Below, piece after piece: positions 23,237 to 31,551 of a DNA stretch of 32,250 bases. The DNA lies in NCBI GenBank assembly GCA_044360285.1, contig JBIKKP010000015.1, forward strand, positions 1-32,250, given 5' to 3'. A program made the translations under genes and the position numbers. The DNA comes from UBA2645 sp044360285 (GTDB taxonomy: Bacteria > Pseudomonadota > Alphaproteobacteria > Rickettsiales > UBA1997). Position 1 is the stretch's first letter, and every line of letters starts with the position of its first letter. The notes under the pieces are model-generated. The model did not search any database. It saw only the letters and a list, made by a program, of their open reading frames with translations, and was not told where the DNA came from.

Positions 23237-23845
23237 TTTTTTCAGCAGCCTGTCTACACAACCAACTAGCTCAAGCTTTGAGCCATTGTTGTAAATCGCA
23301 AAATCAGCATTTTTTTTGCGCTTTGCATCACTTAACTGCGCACGAGTAATTGCATTAAATCTTTTTTCTAACTCCGCCTTTCTTGCCAAAAAATTCTTGG
23401 GATTTTTCTGCTTCTCACGCTGTAAAAAACGTTCTTTACGCAAAGATCTTTTTGAAATTATCACCACAACATAATCACAGCTGTAATGCCCGGTCTCCAG
23501 AAGCAGCGGGATATTCAAAACCACCAACTTCTCTTTTTTTGCGCGGCTTTCTTGAATAAAATTTTTATAATTTTTTCGAACCGCAGGATGCAAAATTTTT
23601 TCTAAAATCTGTAATTTTTCTTTATCAGCAAAAACGATTTTTCCTAAAATTTGGCGATTGATTTTTTTAGCAAAAACCGCCTGGGGGAAATTTTTTGAAA
23701 CCGCTGCAAATACCGCCTCATCTGACTCTAGCAGCTTGTGTACTTCTTTATCTGCGTCAAAAATTACTGCACCATTTTGTGCAAAAATTTCGGCGAGTTG
23801 ATTTTTTCCAGAAGCAATTCCGCCCGTCAGACCAATGGTTTTCAT
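23225..23845 (-). CDS. coaE: Dephospho-CoA kinase
   Basis: Final step of coenzyme A synthesis, phosphorylating dephospho-CoA. The 206-aa protein begins MKTIGLTGGIASGKN with the P-loop at residues 8-15, then VIFDADKEVHKLL (substrate aspartate) and LNIPLLLETG and the lid-region RKERFLQRE. The start overlaps the stop of the upstream phosphohexomutase gene (ATGA), and the stop overlaps fabH on the other strand. Confidence 0.95.
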   Translation of the reverse strand: MKTIGLTGGIASGKNQLAEIFAQNGAVIFDADKEVHKLLESDEAVFAAVSKNFPQAVFAKKINRQILGKIVFADKEKLQILEKILHPAVRKNYKNFIQESRAKKEKLVVLNIPLLLETGHYSCDYVVVIISKRSLRKERFLQREKQKNPKNFLARKAELEKRFNAITRAQLSDAKRKKNADFAIYNNGSKLELVGCVDRLLKKLPA

Positions 23846-25272
23846 GCAAGTTCTGCAGGTGATTTTAGGTCACAAAATTCAAGATTTGAGCGTAAATCTT
23901 TTTTGAGAATTTCCAAATCGCTTGATGATTTTGCCTCGCATCTTGCCACCAGTGCGGCTTGCGTGTTAGAAGCGCGAAGCAGCCACCAGCCTTCCTTAGA
24001 TGTCACACGTAAACCATCGATATCGTTAAACTCTTTTTTCAAACCGCGAAAATTATTTTTGAGATTTTCGATGATTTTGAATTTTTTCTCATCAGCGCAT
24101 TCAATACGAATTTCGGGAGTTGAGAAAGTTTTTGGCAATTCTTTGCGCAACTGTGAAAGTTTTTTTGGTGATTTTTGCACGATGTTGATGATACGAATCG
24201 CTGCATAAAGCGCGTCGTCAAAGCCATAGTAGCGGTCAGCGAAGAAAATATGGCCAGACATCTCACCAGCAAGCACCGCCTTGGTTTCTTTCATTTTTGA
24301 TTTGATCAGCGAGTGACCGGTTTTCCACATCAAAGCTTTGCCGCCGGCTTTATTCACTTCGTCAAACAAAACATTGCTGGCTTTAACGTCAGCAATGATT
24401 GTTGCGCCAGGTCTTTCGTTTAAAATTTCACGAGCATAAAGCACCATAAGCTGATCGCCCCAAATGATTTCACCTTCATCGTCAACCACACCAATACGGT
24501 CGCCATCGCCGTCAAAAGCAATTCCAAGATCGCAGCCGCCATCATTTACCGCTTCGATTAAATCTTTAAGATTCTTTGGCACCGTAGGATCAGGATGGTG
24601 ATTTGGAAATGTTCCATCAATTTCTTCGAAGAGCAAAATATGTTCGGCACTTATGCGCTTAGAAAGCTGCTGCATGATTTCTCCGGCCGCACCGTTACCG
24701 GCATCCCAGGCAATTTTTAATTCTTTTTTTGGCGTAAAATTATCGAGGTCGTCAACCAAAGGACTTTCGCTTTCAGAAATAACGCAATCAGCCAAAATTC
24801 TTTCAACATAATCAGTTTCAATATCAACGCCCTCAAGACTTCCCGCCGCTTCAACAAAATCGCCTTTTTCAGCAATTTTTGCCAAATTAGCAATGTCATC
24901 ACCAAAAAACGGCCGCTCTTTTAGCATCATTTTGAAGCCGTTGTGATCTTTTGGATTATGCGATCCCGTCACCATAATTCCAGCATCAAGCCCCAAGTGA
25001 TAGACCGAAAAATAAAGCATCGGAGTTGGCCCAACACCAACATCAAAAACTTCCATTCCCGACTCAACAAGTCCGTTAATGAGTTGTGCCTTGAGATTTG
25101 GCGAACTTATGCGGCCATCACAAGCAACGGAAATTTTTTTCTTACCATTTTTTTGCAAAAAACTGGCGAAAGATTTTCCCACACAAAATGCGTCGCGGTC
25201 GTCAAGAGTTTGGTTGTAGATGCCACGGATGTCGTAGGCGCGAATGATTGATGGATGAAAAATATGCGTCAT
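23842..25272 (-). CDS. Phosphomannomutase/phosphoglucomutase
   Basis: Alpha-D-phosphohexomutase that interconverts hexose 6- and 1-phosphates, feeding LPS, exopolysaccharide or GDP-mannose synthesis. The 476-aa length fits the AlgC/ManB group. The N-terminus IIRAYDIRGIYNQTL, the active-site phosphoserine S104 in VTGSHNPKDHNGFKM, the metal-binding loop FDGDGDRIGVVD, the sugar-binding GEMSGHIFFAD and the phosphate-binding loop near RASNTQAALVARCEA are visible. The GEMSGH loop allows both mannose and glucose substrates. It is coupled to coaE. Confidence 0.94.
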   Translation of the reverse strand: MTHIFHPSIIRAYDIRGIYNQTLDDRDAFCVGKSFASFLQKNGKKKISVACDGRISSPNLKAQLINGLVESGMEVFDVGVGPTPMLYFSVYHLGLDAGIMVTGSHNPKDHNGFKMMLKERPFFGDDIANLAKIAEKGDFVEAAGSLEGVDIETDYVERILADCVISESESPLVDDLDNFTPKKELKIAWDAGNGAAGEIMQQLSKRISAEHILLFEEIDGTFPNHHPDPTVPKNLKDLIEAVNDGGCDLGIAFDGDGDRIGVVDDEGEIIWGDQLMVLYAREILNERPGATIIADVKASNVLFDEVNKAGGKALMWKTGHSLIKSKMKETKAVLAGEMSGHIFFADRYYGFDDALYAAIRIINIVQKSPKKLSQLRKELPKTFSTPEIRIECADEKKFKIIENLKNNFRGLKKEFNDIDGLRVTSKEGWWLLRASNTQAALVARCEAKSSSDLEILKKDLRSNLEFCDLKSPAELA

Positions 25273-25281
25273 AAGTTTTGT

Positions 25282-27006
25282 TTATAATTCTGACCCTAGA
25301 GCTTTTGGCTTTTCTTGTTTAGCTCCTGTTGGTTTTTGTGGTGCTGTAGAAGGTTCTGATTTAGGCACAGCAGCGGTTTCTTCTCGCGAAGCAGGTTTTG
25401 ATGAAGGTGTTGTACGTCCTTTTGATAAAGCTGGTGGTTCAACCGAAGCTGTCGGAGGATGAGGTGGACGCTTAGATGGTGCCGGAAGCACTGCTATAGG
25501 AGGAGCATACCTAGCAAAAATCTCCATATTTGCTTCCCTTCTTTCCTTCATAAGCTGGTGCACCGTCTTACTTGATAATTCGATTTTTGCTAGCTCTGCT
25601 TTAACCGATTCCCAAAATTCGCGACGATTTGATGCCCTAACCCCAAACCCATCTTCTAGAGCCCCCCTTATCATCGTAAATCTTGTAGTGTCACTAGTCG
25701 CAATATTACGCATCGTTTGAAGATTTTCTGCTGTTGCTAGAATCCCAATAAGAGGTTGACCGCCAGAAGTCACTTTTGCCATTTGCAGACCAAAACCTGA
25801 TTCTTCAGACATTCTGTCTATCTCCTCTTTAGTCATTCCATGGGCCATACCAAAAGCAAAGCGCTCAAAATTATCAGGACTATTATAAAACAAATCGTCG
25901 TGATCTGTATTTGCAGCTCTATTTGGATTGGTTGAGAATTTTAAGCAAAATTTCTCAAAATTCTCGTCCGATACTTCCAAATATTTCTGCGCAAAGCTCT
26001 TTCCATTGCGATCAATCTCACCAAGATACCTGTCTCTGTCTTCTGGCGACATGCGTTTAAGCATTGCTTCAAATATCACAGGATCTGCAGTCATGGCAGC
26101 AATCCCTAAATTGCTAAACTGATATTTGTCAGTCATTTTAACAGATTTTTCATCTATTAGTTTAAGCAAAAGCTCGTTTGGTGCCTTAAGCATAAGAGCC
26201 AAAAACAACGGGCTTCTACCATGCTTATCAAGCTGATGTTTTAACTCTACTCCATTCTCTTTGAATTCCTCCAGTTCTTTAAAAGACTTATCTAACAAAG
26301 CATCTGCAGCTTCAAACCAGCCATTTGCCAACATGCCATGCAAAGCAGTGCCGTCAAAATCATCATCTCTTTGATAGGCTTCCTCTTTGGTCATTTTTTT
26401 TGCACCATCTCGAGTCTTCATCTTTTTTAAAAGATTGTGTAAATAGTCATCATAGCCATCGTAAGCATCTCGATATTTACGAGCCTCAGCTGGCTTAACA
26501 CTTCCAGCCAAAACAGCTCCTGCTACAGCTCCAACTGGACCAGCCACAGCTCCGCCCAAAACTCCACCCGCAAGAACTTTGGCCGCGTCTGTAAGAGCTC
26601 CATCCTTAACTGGAGAATATGCATGAACTGTCCATGATTTGATGGGCAAGCCTGAAGACCTAGGATCAAATCCCGATCCAGCGCCACCAGAAACGCCAAC
26701 TTCAACAAGAGGATCAGCAGCCCCTTCCACAGCAAGAGCTTCAAGTCCTGAACCAACAACAGAAACTCCCGCCCCAATTATACCAGCAGCAAGAGCTTGT
26801 CTCCCAGCAATACCATCCAAAACAGCTTTAGCTCCTTCTGAAGCTGGAAGAGTAAGTTCTGCTGCAGCCTTTGCTTCGGCAGCTTTTTGTTTTTGATATT
26901 CCTCTTTAATGGCTTTTGCTTTTAAATCAGCCGCAAGCTTGGCTTTCAGCTCTTGCTCAGTTGGTTTACTTACCGGAGACCATCTATAACCTTCTCTTTT
27001 CGACAT
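25282..27006 (-). CDS. Ankyrin-like protein with glycine-rich hydrophobic and Pro-rich regions
   Basis: A 574-aa protein of unknown function. Order: a charged, Ala/Lys-rich helical region (about 16-52); two Gly/Ala-rich hydrophobic stretches (about 67-96 and 143-169, VLAGGVLGGAVAG) that may insert in membranes; then ankyrin-like repeats at about 217-330, including DFDGTALHGMLANGWFEAAD and HGRSPLFLALMLKAPNELLL; and a Pro/Ser/Thr-rich C-terminus from about 500. The ankyrin assignment rests on the TALH and SPLFLA repeat pattern and is moderate. There is no N-terminal signal peptide. Similar layouts occur in host-directed proteins of intracellular bacteria, but no secretion signal is proven. It lies 9 bp after thiG transcriptionally downstream and 11 bp before the phosphohexomutase gene, between housekeeping genes. 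Confidence 0.75.
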   Translation of the reverse strand: MSKREGYRWSPVSKPTEQELKAKLAADLKAKAIKEEYQKQKAAEAKAAAELTLPASEGAKAVLDGIAGRQALAAGIIGAGVSVVGSGLEALAVEGAADPLVEVGVSGGAGSGFDPRSSGLPIKSWTVHAYSPVKDGALTDAAKVLAGGVLGGAVAGPVGAVAGAVLAGSVKPAEARKYRDAYDGYDDYLHNLLKKMKTRDGAKKMTKEEAYQRDDDFDGTALHGMLANGWFEAADALLDKSFKELEEFKENGVELKHQLDKHGRSPLFLALMLKAPNELLLKLIDEKSVKMTDKYQFSNLGIAAMTADPVIFEAMLKRMSPEDRDRYLGEIDRNGKSFAQKYLEVSDENFEKFCLKFSTNPNRAANTDHDDLFYNSPDNFERFAFGMAHGMTKEEIDRMSEESGFGLQMAKVTSGGQPLIGILATAENLQTMRNIATSDTTRFTMIRGALEDGFGVRASNRREFWESVKAELAKIELSSKTVHQLMKERREANMEIFARYAPPIAVLPAPSKRPPHPPTASVEPPALSKGRTTPSSKPASREETAAVPKSEPSTAPQKPTGAKQEKPKALGSEL

Positions 27007-27017
27007 AAAATTTTTTT

Positions 27018-27794
27018 TTAGTTATTAATTCTTCCAACCAAAGGTGAGGAAGGTGAAGCGAATTTTTTCTTTTCCATTCTACCAGCAAGATAAGCAGCCC
27101 TACCTGCTTCAATTGCCAGTTTCATGGCATGCGCCATTAGAATTGGATTTTTGGCTTTAGCAATTGCCGTATTCATTAAAACACCTTCACAGCCAAGCTC
27201 CATTGCAATTGCCGCATCAGAAGCGGTGCCAACTCCGGCATCAACTAGAACAGGAACTTTTGATTGTTCGATGATAAATTCGATATTGAGACGATTTTGA
27301 ATGCCAAGGCCAGAACCAATTGGCGCAGCTAGCGGCATGATTGCGCAGCAACCGATATCTTCCAACTCCTTAGCAACGATTGGATCATCAGAGGTGTAAA
27401 CCATCACGTCAAAACCGTCTTTAATCAGCAATTCTGCGGCTTTAATTGTTTCAACAACTTTTGGATAGAGAGTTTTTTCATCGGCCAAAACTTCTAACTT
27501 AACCAAATTCCATCCACCCGCAACACGCGCTAAACGCAGAGTGCGCACGGCGTCATCGGCGGTGAAACATCCTGCGGTATTTGGCAAATAAGTGAATTTT
27601 TTTGGATCGAGAAAATCCTGCAGCATTGGTTCGCCTTTCTTTTCGATATTCACGCGGCGCACGGCAACCGTGACAATTTCAGCACCTGAGGCGTTGATTG
27701 CCGCTGCTGTTTCTTGGAAATCTTTATATTTTCCAGTTCCAACCAAAAGGCGTGAATTAAAGGTGTGGCCGGCAATTTTGAATGAGTCTGTCAT
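27018..27794 (-). CDS. thiG: Thiazole synthase ThiG
   Basis: Makes the thiazole phosphate of thiamine from 1-deoxyxylulose 5-phosphate, dehydroglycine and ThiS thiocarboxylate. The 258-aa TIM-barrel protein has the opening FNSRLLVGTGKYK, VTVAVRRVN, FTYLPNTAGCFTADDAVRTLRLAR and the Schiff-base lysine K99 in NLVKLEVL, then MPLAAPIGSGLGIQNR and VLVDAGVGTASDAAIAMELGCEGVLMNTAIA. ThiS and ThiO/ThiH are not adjacent. Its insertion between cdsA and the ankyrin-like gene is not the usual location; the cdsA stop lies 5 bp upstream of its start. Confidence 0.97.
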   Translation of the reverse strand: MTDSFKIAGHTFNSRLLVGTGKYKDFQETAAAINASGAEIVTVAVRRVNIEKKGEPMLQDFLDPKKFTYLPNTAGCFTADDAVRTLRLARVAGGWNLVKLEVLADEKTLYPKVVETIKAAELLIKDGFDVMVYTSDDPIVAKELEDIGCCAIMPLAAPIGSGLGIQNRLNIEFIIEQSKVPVLVDAGVGTASDAAIAMELGCEGVLMNTAIAKAKNPILMAHAMKLAIEAGRAAYLAGRMEKKKFASPSSPLVGRINN

Positions 27795-27799
27795 TTGAT

Positions 27800-28564
27800 T
27801 TATCCACCAAATTTATCAGCAAAAACTGTAATCAAAAACAAAACAGTTGGCGCAACAAACATCATTCCATCCAAGCGATCAAGCAATCCGCCATGTCCTG
27901 GAATAATTTTTCCAGAATCTTTTACGCCAAAAAGTCTTTTTACTTTTGACTCAGCAAGGTCGCTGATTTGTTCGATTATTGCTAGAAATGCGCTGATGAA
28001 GATGAAGAAAAAAACTCCGCCGCGAAACATAAAAGAGCTCAAAAAACCAATTAGCATGCTAGCAATGATTCCGCCAATTAAACCAGACCAAGTCTTATTT
28101 GGACTGATTGTTGGCGCAAGTTTTGGACCGCCCAAACTTTTCCCGGCGAAGAAGGCAAAAATATCGGTCGACCAAATTACGGCAAACATCCAAAATAAAA
28201 TATCGGCATCGTAAAAACGAATTTTGACCACCGAATAAAACGGAACAAGAATGTAGATCAAACCAATCAGGCGCCACTTATTTTGGTCTTTCGCATCTTT
28301 GATAATGTCAAGCCACTCGGACGTCACGATGATTGCCGCAGCAAAGGCAAGTAAAAGAAATAAATCTTTCGAATAAAAAATTGCGTAAAGCGCAACTGGA
28401 ATCAGTATTACCGCACTTACAACCCGTTGCTTGGTATTTTCTTTTGGATCAAGCAAATGCACTTTTTCGATCAATCGATCAATCAAAAACTCGACGAAAA
28501 AAAAGATTTTTTTCATGAATTTTTTTACGCTTTCGCCAAGTTTTTCTAGATTATCTTTCGCCAT
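27800..28564 (-). CDS. cdsA: Phosphatidate cytidylyltransferase CdsA
   Basis: Integral inner-membrane enzyme making CDP-diacylglycerol from phosphatidate and CTP, the branch point for all phospholipids. The 254-aa protein has about seven hydrophobic segments after a charged N-terminal tail of about 45 residues. Motifs are SPNKTWSGLIGG and the signature SDLAESKVKRLFGVKDSGKIIPGHGGLLDRLD with the metal-binding aspartates. Its start lies 14 bp inside uppS. In many relatives dxr and rseP come next; thiG takes that place here. Confidence 0.96.
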   Translation of the reverse strand: MAKDNLEKLGESVKKFMKKIFFFVEFLIDRLIEKVHLLDPKENTKQRVVSAVILIPVALYAIFYSKDLFLLLAFAAAIIVTSEWLDIIKDAKDQNKWRLIGLIYILVPFYSVVKIRFYDADILFWMFAVIWSTDIFAFFAGKSLGGPKLAPTISPNKTWSGLIGGIIASMLIGFLSSFMFRGGVFFFIFISAFLAIIEQISDLAESKVKRLFGVKDSGKIIPGHGGLLDRLDGMMFVAPTVLFLITVFADKFGG

Positions 28565-29291
28565 AACGTCTGTCTCTTTTGTTGAAATCTTTGATTGCTG
28601 CGACCAGATCTTTTTTGGAAAAATCCGGCCAATAAACTTTAGTGAAATAAAGCTCAGCGTAAGCCGCTTGCCAAAGTAAGAAGTTGCTTAAGCGAAAATC
28701 GCCGGCAGTTCGAATTAGCAAATCGGGATTTGGAACTTCTGGTTGATAAAGTTTTTTTGCAAAAAAATTCTCATCAATCTGCGTAAGTGAAATTTTTTTC
28801 TCAGCATATTCTGCGGCAATTTGCTTCGCCGCATCAGTAATTTCTTGCCTAGAGCCATAACTGAAGGCAATAATTAGCGTCAGTGATTTATTATTTTGTG
28901 TCTGATCCTCGACAGCGGCAATCTTTGCTTTTGTTGACTTGGCAAGCTTTTCTAGATTTCCAGTCACTAAAATCTTGATGTCATTTTCCATCAATTCTTT
29001 GACTTCATTGTCGAGATATTCCTCAAGCAGCTTCATCAGGTAAGTCACTTCCTTTTTTGGGCGGTTCCAATTCTCGGAAGAAAAAGCGTAAACGGTGAGA
29101 TATTTTACACCAACTTCGATACAATTTTTTGCAACTTTACGCAAATTTTGCGCACCAGTTTTATGACCAATTGACAGTGGTAAGGCTTTTGATTTTGCCC
29201 ATCTTGCATTGCCATCCATGATGATGGCAATATGCAATGGAACCTTTATTTCCAAGCTTTCTTCAGATTTTTTTTTACGAAAAAAAGCCAT
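28551..29291 (-). CDS. uppS: Undecaprenyl diphosphate synthase
   Basis: Cis-prenyltransferase that builds the C55 lipid carrier for peptidoglycan and LPS O-units. The 246-aa protein has IIMDGNARWAKSKALP with the catalytic aspartate, GHKTGAQNLR, YAFSSENWNRP, SYGSRQEI and PDLLIRTAGDFRLSNFLLWQAAYAELYF. The start overlaps the frr stop by one base (TAATG). Confidence 0.97.
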   Translation of the reverse strand: MAFFRKKKSEESLEIKVPLHIAIIMDGNARWAKSKALPLSIGHKTGAQNLRKVAKNCIEVGVKYLTVYAFSSENWNRPKKEVTYLMKLLEEYLDNEVKELMENDIKILVTGNLEKLAKSTKAKIAAVEDQTQNNKSLTLIIAFSYGSRQEITDAAKQIAAEYAEKKISLTQIDENFFAKKLYQPEVPNPDLLIRTAGDFRLSNFLLWQAAYAELYFTKVYWPDFSKKDLVAAIKDFNKRDRRYGER

Positions 29292-29842
29292 TAGATCTTC
29301 ATCAAATCCTTCTCTTTTAGAGCAACGGCATCATCAATTTTTTTAACAAATTCGTCAGTAATTTTTTGAACAATTTCGTTGAAAGAATGGCTCTGATCTT
29401 TGCCAAGTTCTTTTTCGTGTTTTTTGAAATCATCAAGCACATCACGACGAATGTTGCGCACAGCAACTTTTTTATCTTCGCCATATTTTTTCGCTAATTT
29501 CACCAAGTCGCGGCGGCGCTCTTCACTTAGCTTTGGAATTGCAATACGCAATGTTGAGCCCTCAACCATTGGATTAAAACCAAGATTAGCGTTGGTGATA
29601 GCTTTTTCTACCGCCTTAACATTTTCGCGGTCCCAAACTTGCACTGACAAGGTTGTTGCTTCAGGAACCGAAACCGAACCAACTTGCGCAAGCGGCATCA
29701 AGCTGCCATAAACTTCGACCCTAATTGTGTCAAGCAAGCTTGGATTGGCGCGGCCAGTGGAAATTGAGTCCAAGTCGCGTTTCAGCGAATTCATGGTGTC
29801 ATCCATTTTTTGACGAGCTTTGCTAGCGAGTTGATCGATCAT
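29291..29842 (-). CDS. frr: Ribosome recycling factor
   Basis: Splits post-termination ribosomes together with EF-G. The 183-aa length is typical. Motifs are the N-terminal KMDDTMNSLKRDLDSISTGRANPSLLD, SVSVPEATTLSVQVWDR, NLGFNPMVEGSTLRIAIPKLSEERRRDLVKLAKKYGE split over the two-domain hinge, and VRNIRRDVLDDFKKHEKE. It lies 12 bp after pyrH in the conserved rpsB-tsf-pyrH-frr order. Confidence 0.97.
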   Translation of the reverse strand: MIDQLASKARQKMDDTMNSLKRDLDSISTGRANPSLLDTIRVEVYGSLMPLAQVGSVSVPEATTLSVQVWDRENVKAVEKAITNANLGFNPMVEGSTLRIAIPKLSEERRRDLVKLAKKYGEDKKVAVRNIRRDVLDDFKKHEKELGKDQSHSFNEIVQKITDEFVKKIDDAVALKEKDLMKI

Positions 29843-29854
29843 AAATTTTTCAAT

Positions 29855-30571
29855 TTAGTTAATTATGGTAAACTTGCCCGTGCCTTGCAAAACAGAGCTT
29901 AGGGCATTTTCTTCTTTGATTGAAAAAACAACGATTGGCAATTTGTTGCTTTTGGCGAGTGTGATTGCGGTTTGATCCATCACCTTCAAATCTTGCTTCA
30001 AAACGTCGATATACTTCACTTTGTCATAACGAACCGCTGTTTTGTCTATCTTAGGGTCAGCAGAGTATACCCCATCAACTTGCGTGCCCTTCAAAATTGC
30101 GTCACAATTCATCTCAACCGCACGCAGCACTGCCGCGGTGTCGGTGGTGAAAAATGGATTTCCGGTGCCAGCAGCAAAAATTACGACACGATTTTTTTCC
30201 ATATGACGAGCGGCGCGGCGCTTAATGTATGGTTCACAAATGCTGTTCATGTGGATTGCCGAAAGCATACGAGTTTCAACACCGGCTTTATCGAGAGCGC
30301 TTTGTAGCGCAAGACCGTTAATACAAGTGGCAAGCATGCCCATATAATCAGCGGTCACGCGTTCCATGCCTTCTGCGGCTTTGGAAACACCACGAAAAAT
30401 GTTGCCACCACCAACAACGACAGAAAGTTCGCAGCCAAGTTTTACGGCAGAAATTATTTGATTACAGATTTTGGAAATGGCTGTGGTATCGTGGCCGAAA
30501 GGCTGATCTCCCATCATTGCTTCGCCGGAGACTTTGAATAAAACTCGCTTAAATTTTAGGTCAGATTTCAT
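29855..30571 (-). CDS. pyrH: UMP kinase
   Basis: Hexameric amino-acid-kinase-fold enzyme that phosphorylates UMP to UDP, usually allosterically controlled by GTP and UTP. The 238-aa protein starts at ATG 30569-30571 (MKSDLKFKRVLFKVSGEA); a longer frame to 30637 would cover the hairpin after tsf and was rejected. Motifs are KVSGEAMMG, VVVGGGNIFRG, RVTADYMGMLATCING, AAGTGNPFFTTDTAAVLRAVE and DPKIDKTA. Confidence 0.96.
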   Translation of the reverse strand: MKSDLKFKRVLFKVSGEAMMGDQPFGHDTTAISKICNQIISAVKLGCELSVVVGGGNIFRGVSKAAEGMERVTADYMGMLATCINGLALQSALDKAGVETRMLSAIHMNSICEPYIKRRAARHMEKNRVVIFAAGTGNPFFTTDTAAVLRAVEMNCDAILKGTQVDGVYSADPKIDKTAVRYDKVKYIDVLKQDLKVMDQTAITLAKSNKLPIVVFSIKEENALSSVLQGTGKFTIIN

Positions 30572-30605
30572 GAAGAATTTTAAGAGAGACTCTGTGGCTT
30601 TAGGA

Positions 30606-30638
30606 TTTGGTGCTAAGCGCTTTACGCCTAGCACCAAA
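30606..30638. terminator. Strong hairpin between tsf and pyrH
   Basis: TTTGGTGCTA (30606-30615) pairs perfectly with TAGCACCAAA (30629-30638); GCG/CGC extends the stem after one mismatch. It fills the 76-bp gap between tsf and pyrH. No T-run follows on the minus strand, so partial termination, an mRNA processing site or a stability element separating rpsB-tsf from pyrH-frr is more likely than full termination. Confidence 0.6.
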
Positions 30639-30647
30639 CCACTGAAA

Positions 30648-31538
30648 TTATTTTGTCATCGAGGCAACTTCAGCAGCGAAATCATTTTCTTTTTTCTCGA
30701 TTCCGTCGCCAAGAACAAAGAGTTTAAATGTAGTGATTTTTGTTTCGCCATTTTCTTTCGAAAACTTAGCGAGCAAGTCTTTGATCTTAACTTTATCATC
30801 CATCACGAATAGCTGCTCCAAAAGAACCACTTCTTCGTAATATTTTCTGATGCGGCCTTCAATCATTTTGTCGATGATGCTTTCAGGTTTACCAGAAGCG
30901 CGCGCTTGCTCTTTTAAGATTTCGCTTTCGCGAGCAAGTTTGCTTGGATCAACCGATTCAACAGTAAGAGCGTCAGGCCTTGCCGCTGCGATGTGCATTG
31001 CAACTTGTTTACCGAATTCTTCCAATTTGTCAGAAGCTGCAGCTGATTCAAAAGCAACAAGCACCGCAATTTTACCCATGTTTGGAGCAATTGCATTGTG
31101 AATGTAGCTTACAACCGCGCCGTTTGAAACTGACACGCAAGAGATGCGACGGATATTGATGTTTTCACCAATAATGCCGATTTGGCCTTTAACTTCTTCG
31201 TCTTTTGCAGCTTGGAAAGCGGCGGTATCATCACCAAAAGCGATGGCTTCTTTAGCAAGTTTTGCAACGAGAGCTTGAAAAATTTGGTTACGCGCAACGA
31301 AGTCGGTTTCAGAATTTACTTCAATTACTGAAGCTTTTTTGCCTTCGATACAAACAGCAACAGCGCCTTCAGAAGTGACTCTGCCAACTTTTTTTGCCGC
31401 TGATGAAAGACCTTTTTTACGAAGCCAATCAACTGATTTTTCGAAATCATCACCATTTTCAGCCAAGGCTTTATTGCAATCTGCAATACCGCAGCCAGTG
31501 GTTTCACGAAGTTTTTTAATGAGCGCTAGATCCGCCAT
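30648..31538 (-). CDS. tsf: Elongation factor Ts
   Basis: Nucleotide exchange factor for EF-Tu. The 296-aa protein starts at ATG 31536-31538 (MADLALIKKLRETTGCGIADCNKAL), with a good AGAGGA ribosome binding site upstream; a frame extending to 31613 lies inside rpsB and was rejected. The N-terminal UBA-like domain with TGCGIADCNKAL and the core VIEVNSETDFVARN are diagnostic. It lies 13 bp after rpsB. Confidence 0.97.
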   Translation of the reverse strand: MADLALIKKLRETTGCGIADCNKALAENGDDFEKSVDWLRKKGLSSAAKKVGRVTSEGAVAVCIEGKKASVIEVNSETDFVARNQIFQALVAKLAKEAIAFGDDTAAFQAAKDEEVKGQIGIIGENINIRRISCVSVSNGAVVSYIHNAIAPNMGKIAVLVAFESAAASDKLEEFGKQVAMHIAAARPDALTVESVDPSKLARESEILKEQARASGKPESIIDKMIEGRIRKYYEEVVLLEQLFVMDDKVKIKDLLAKFSKENGETKITTFKLFVLGDGIEKKENDFAAEVASMTK

Positions 31539-31551
31539 ATTTTCCTCTAAA

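Noticed and set aside
30572..30637. N-terminal extension of PyrH
   Set aside because: It would translate the stem-loop after tsf; MKSDLKFKRVLFKVSGEA is the expected start.
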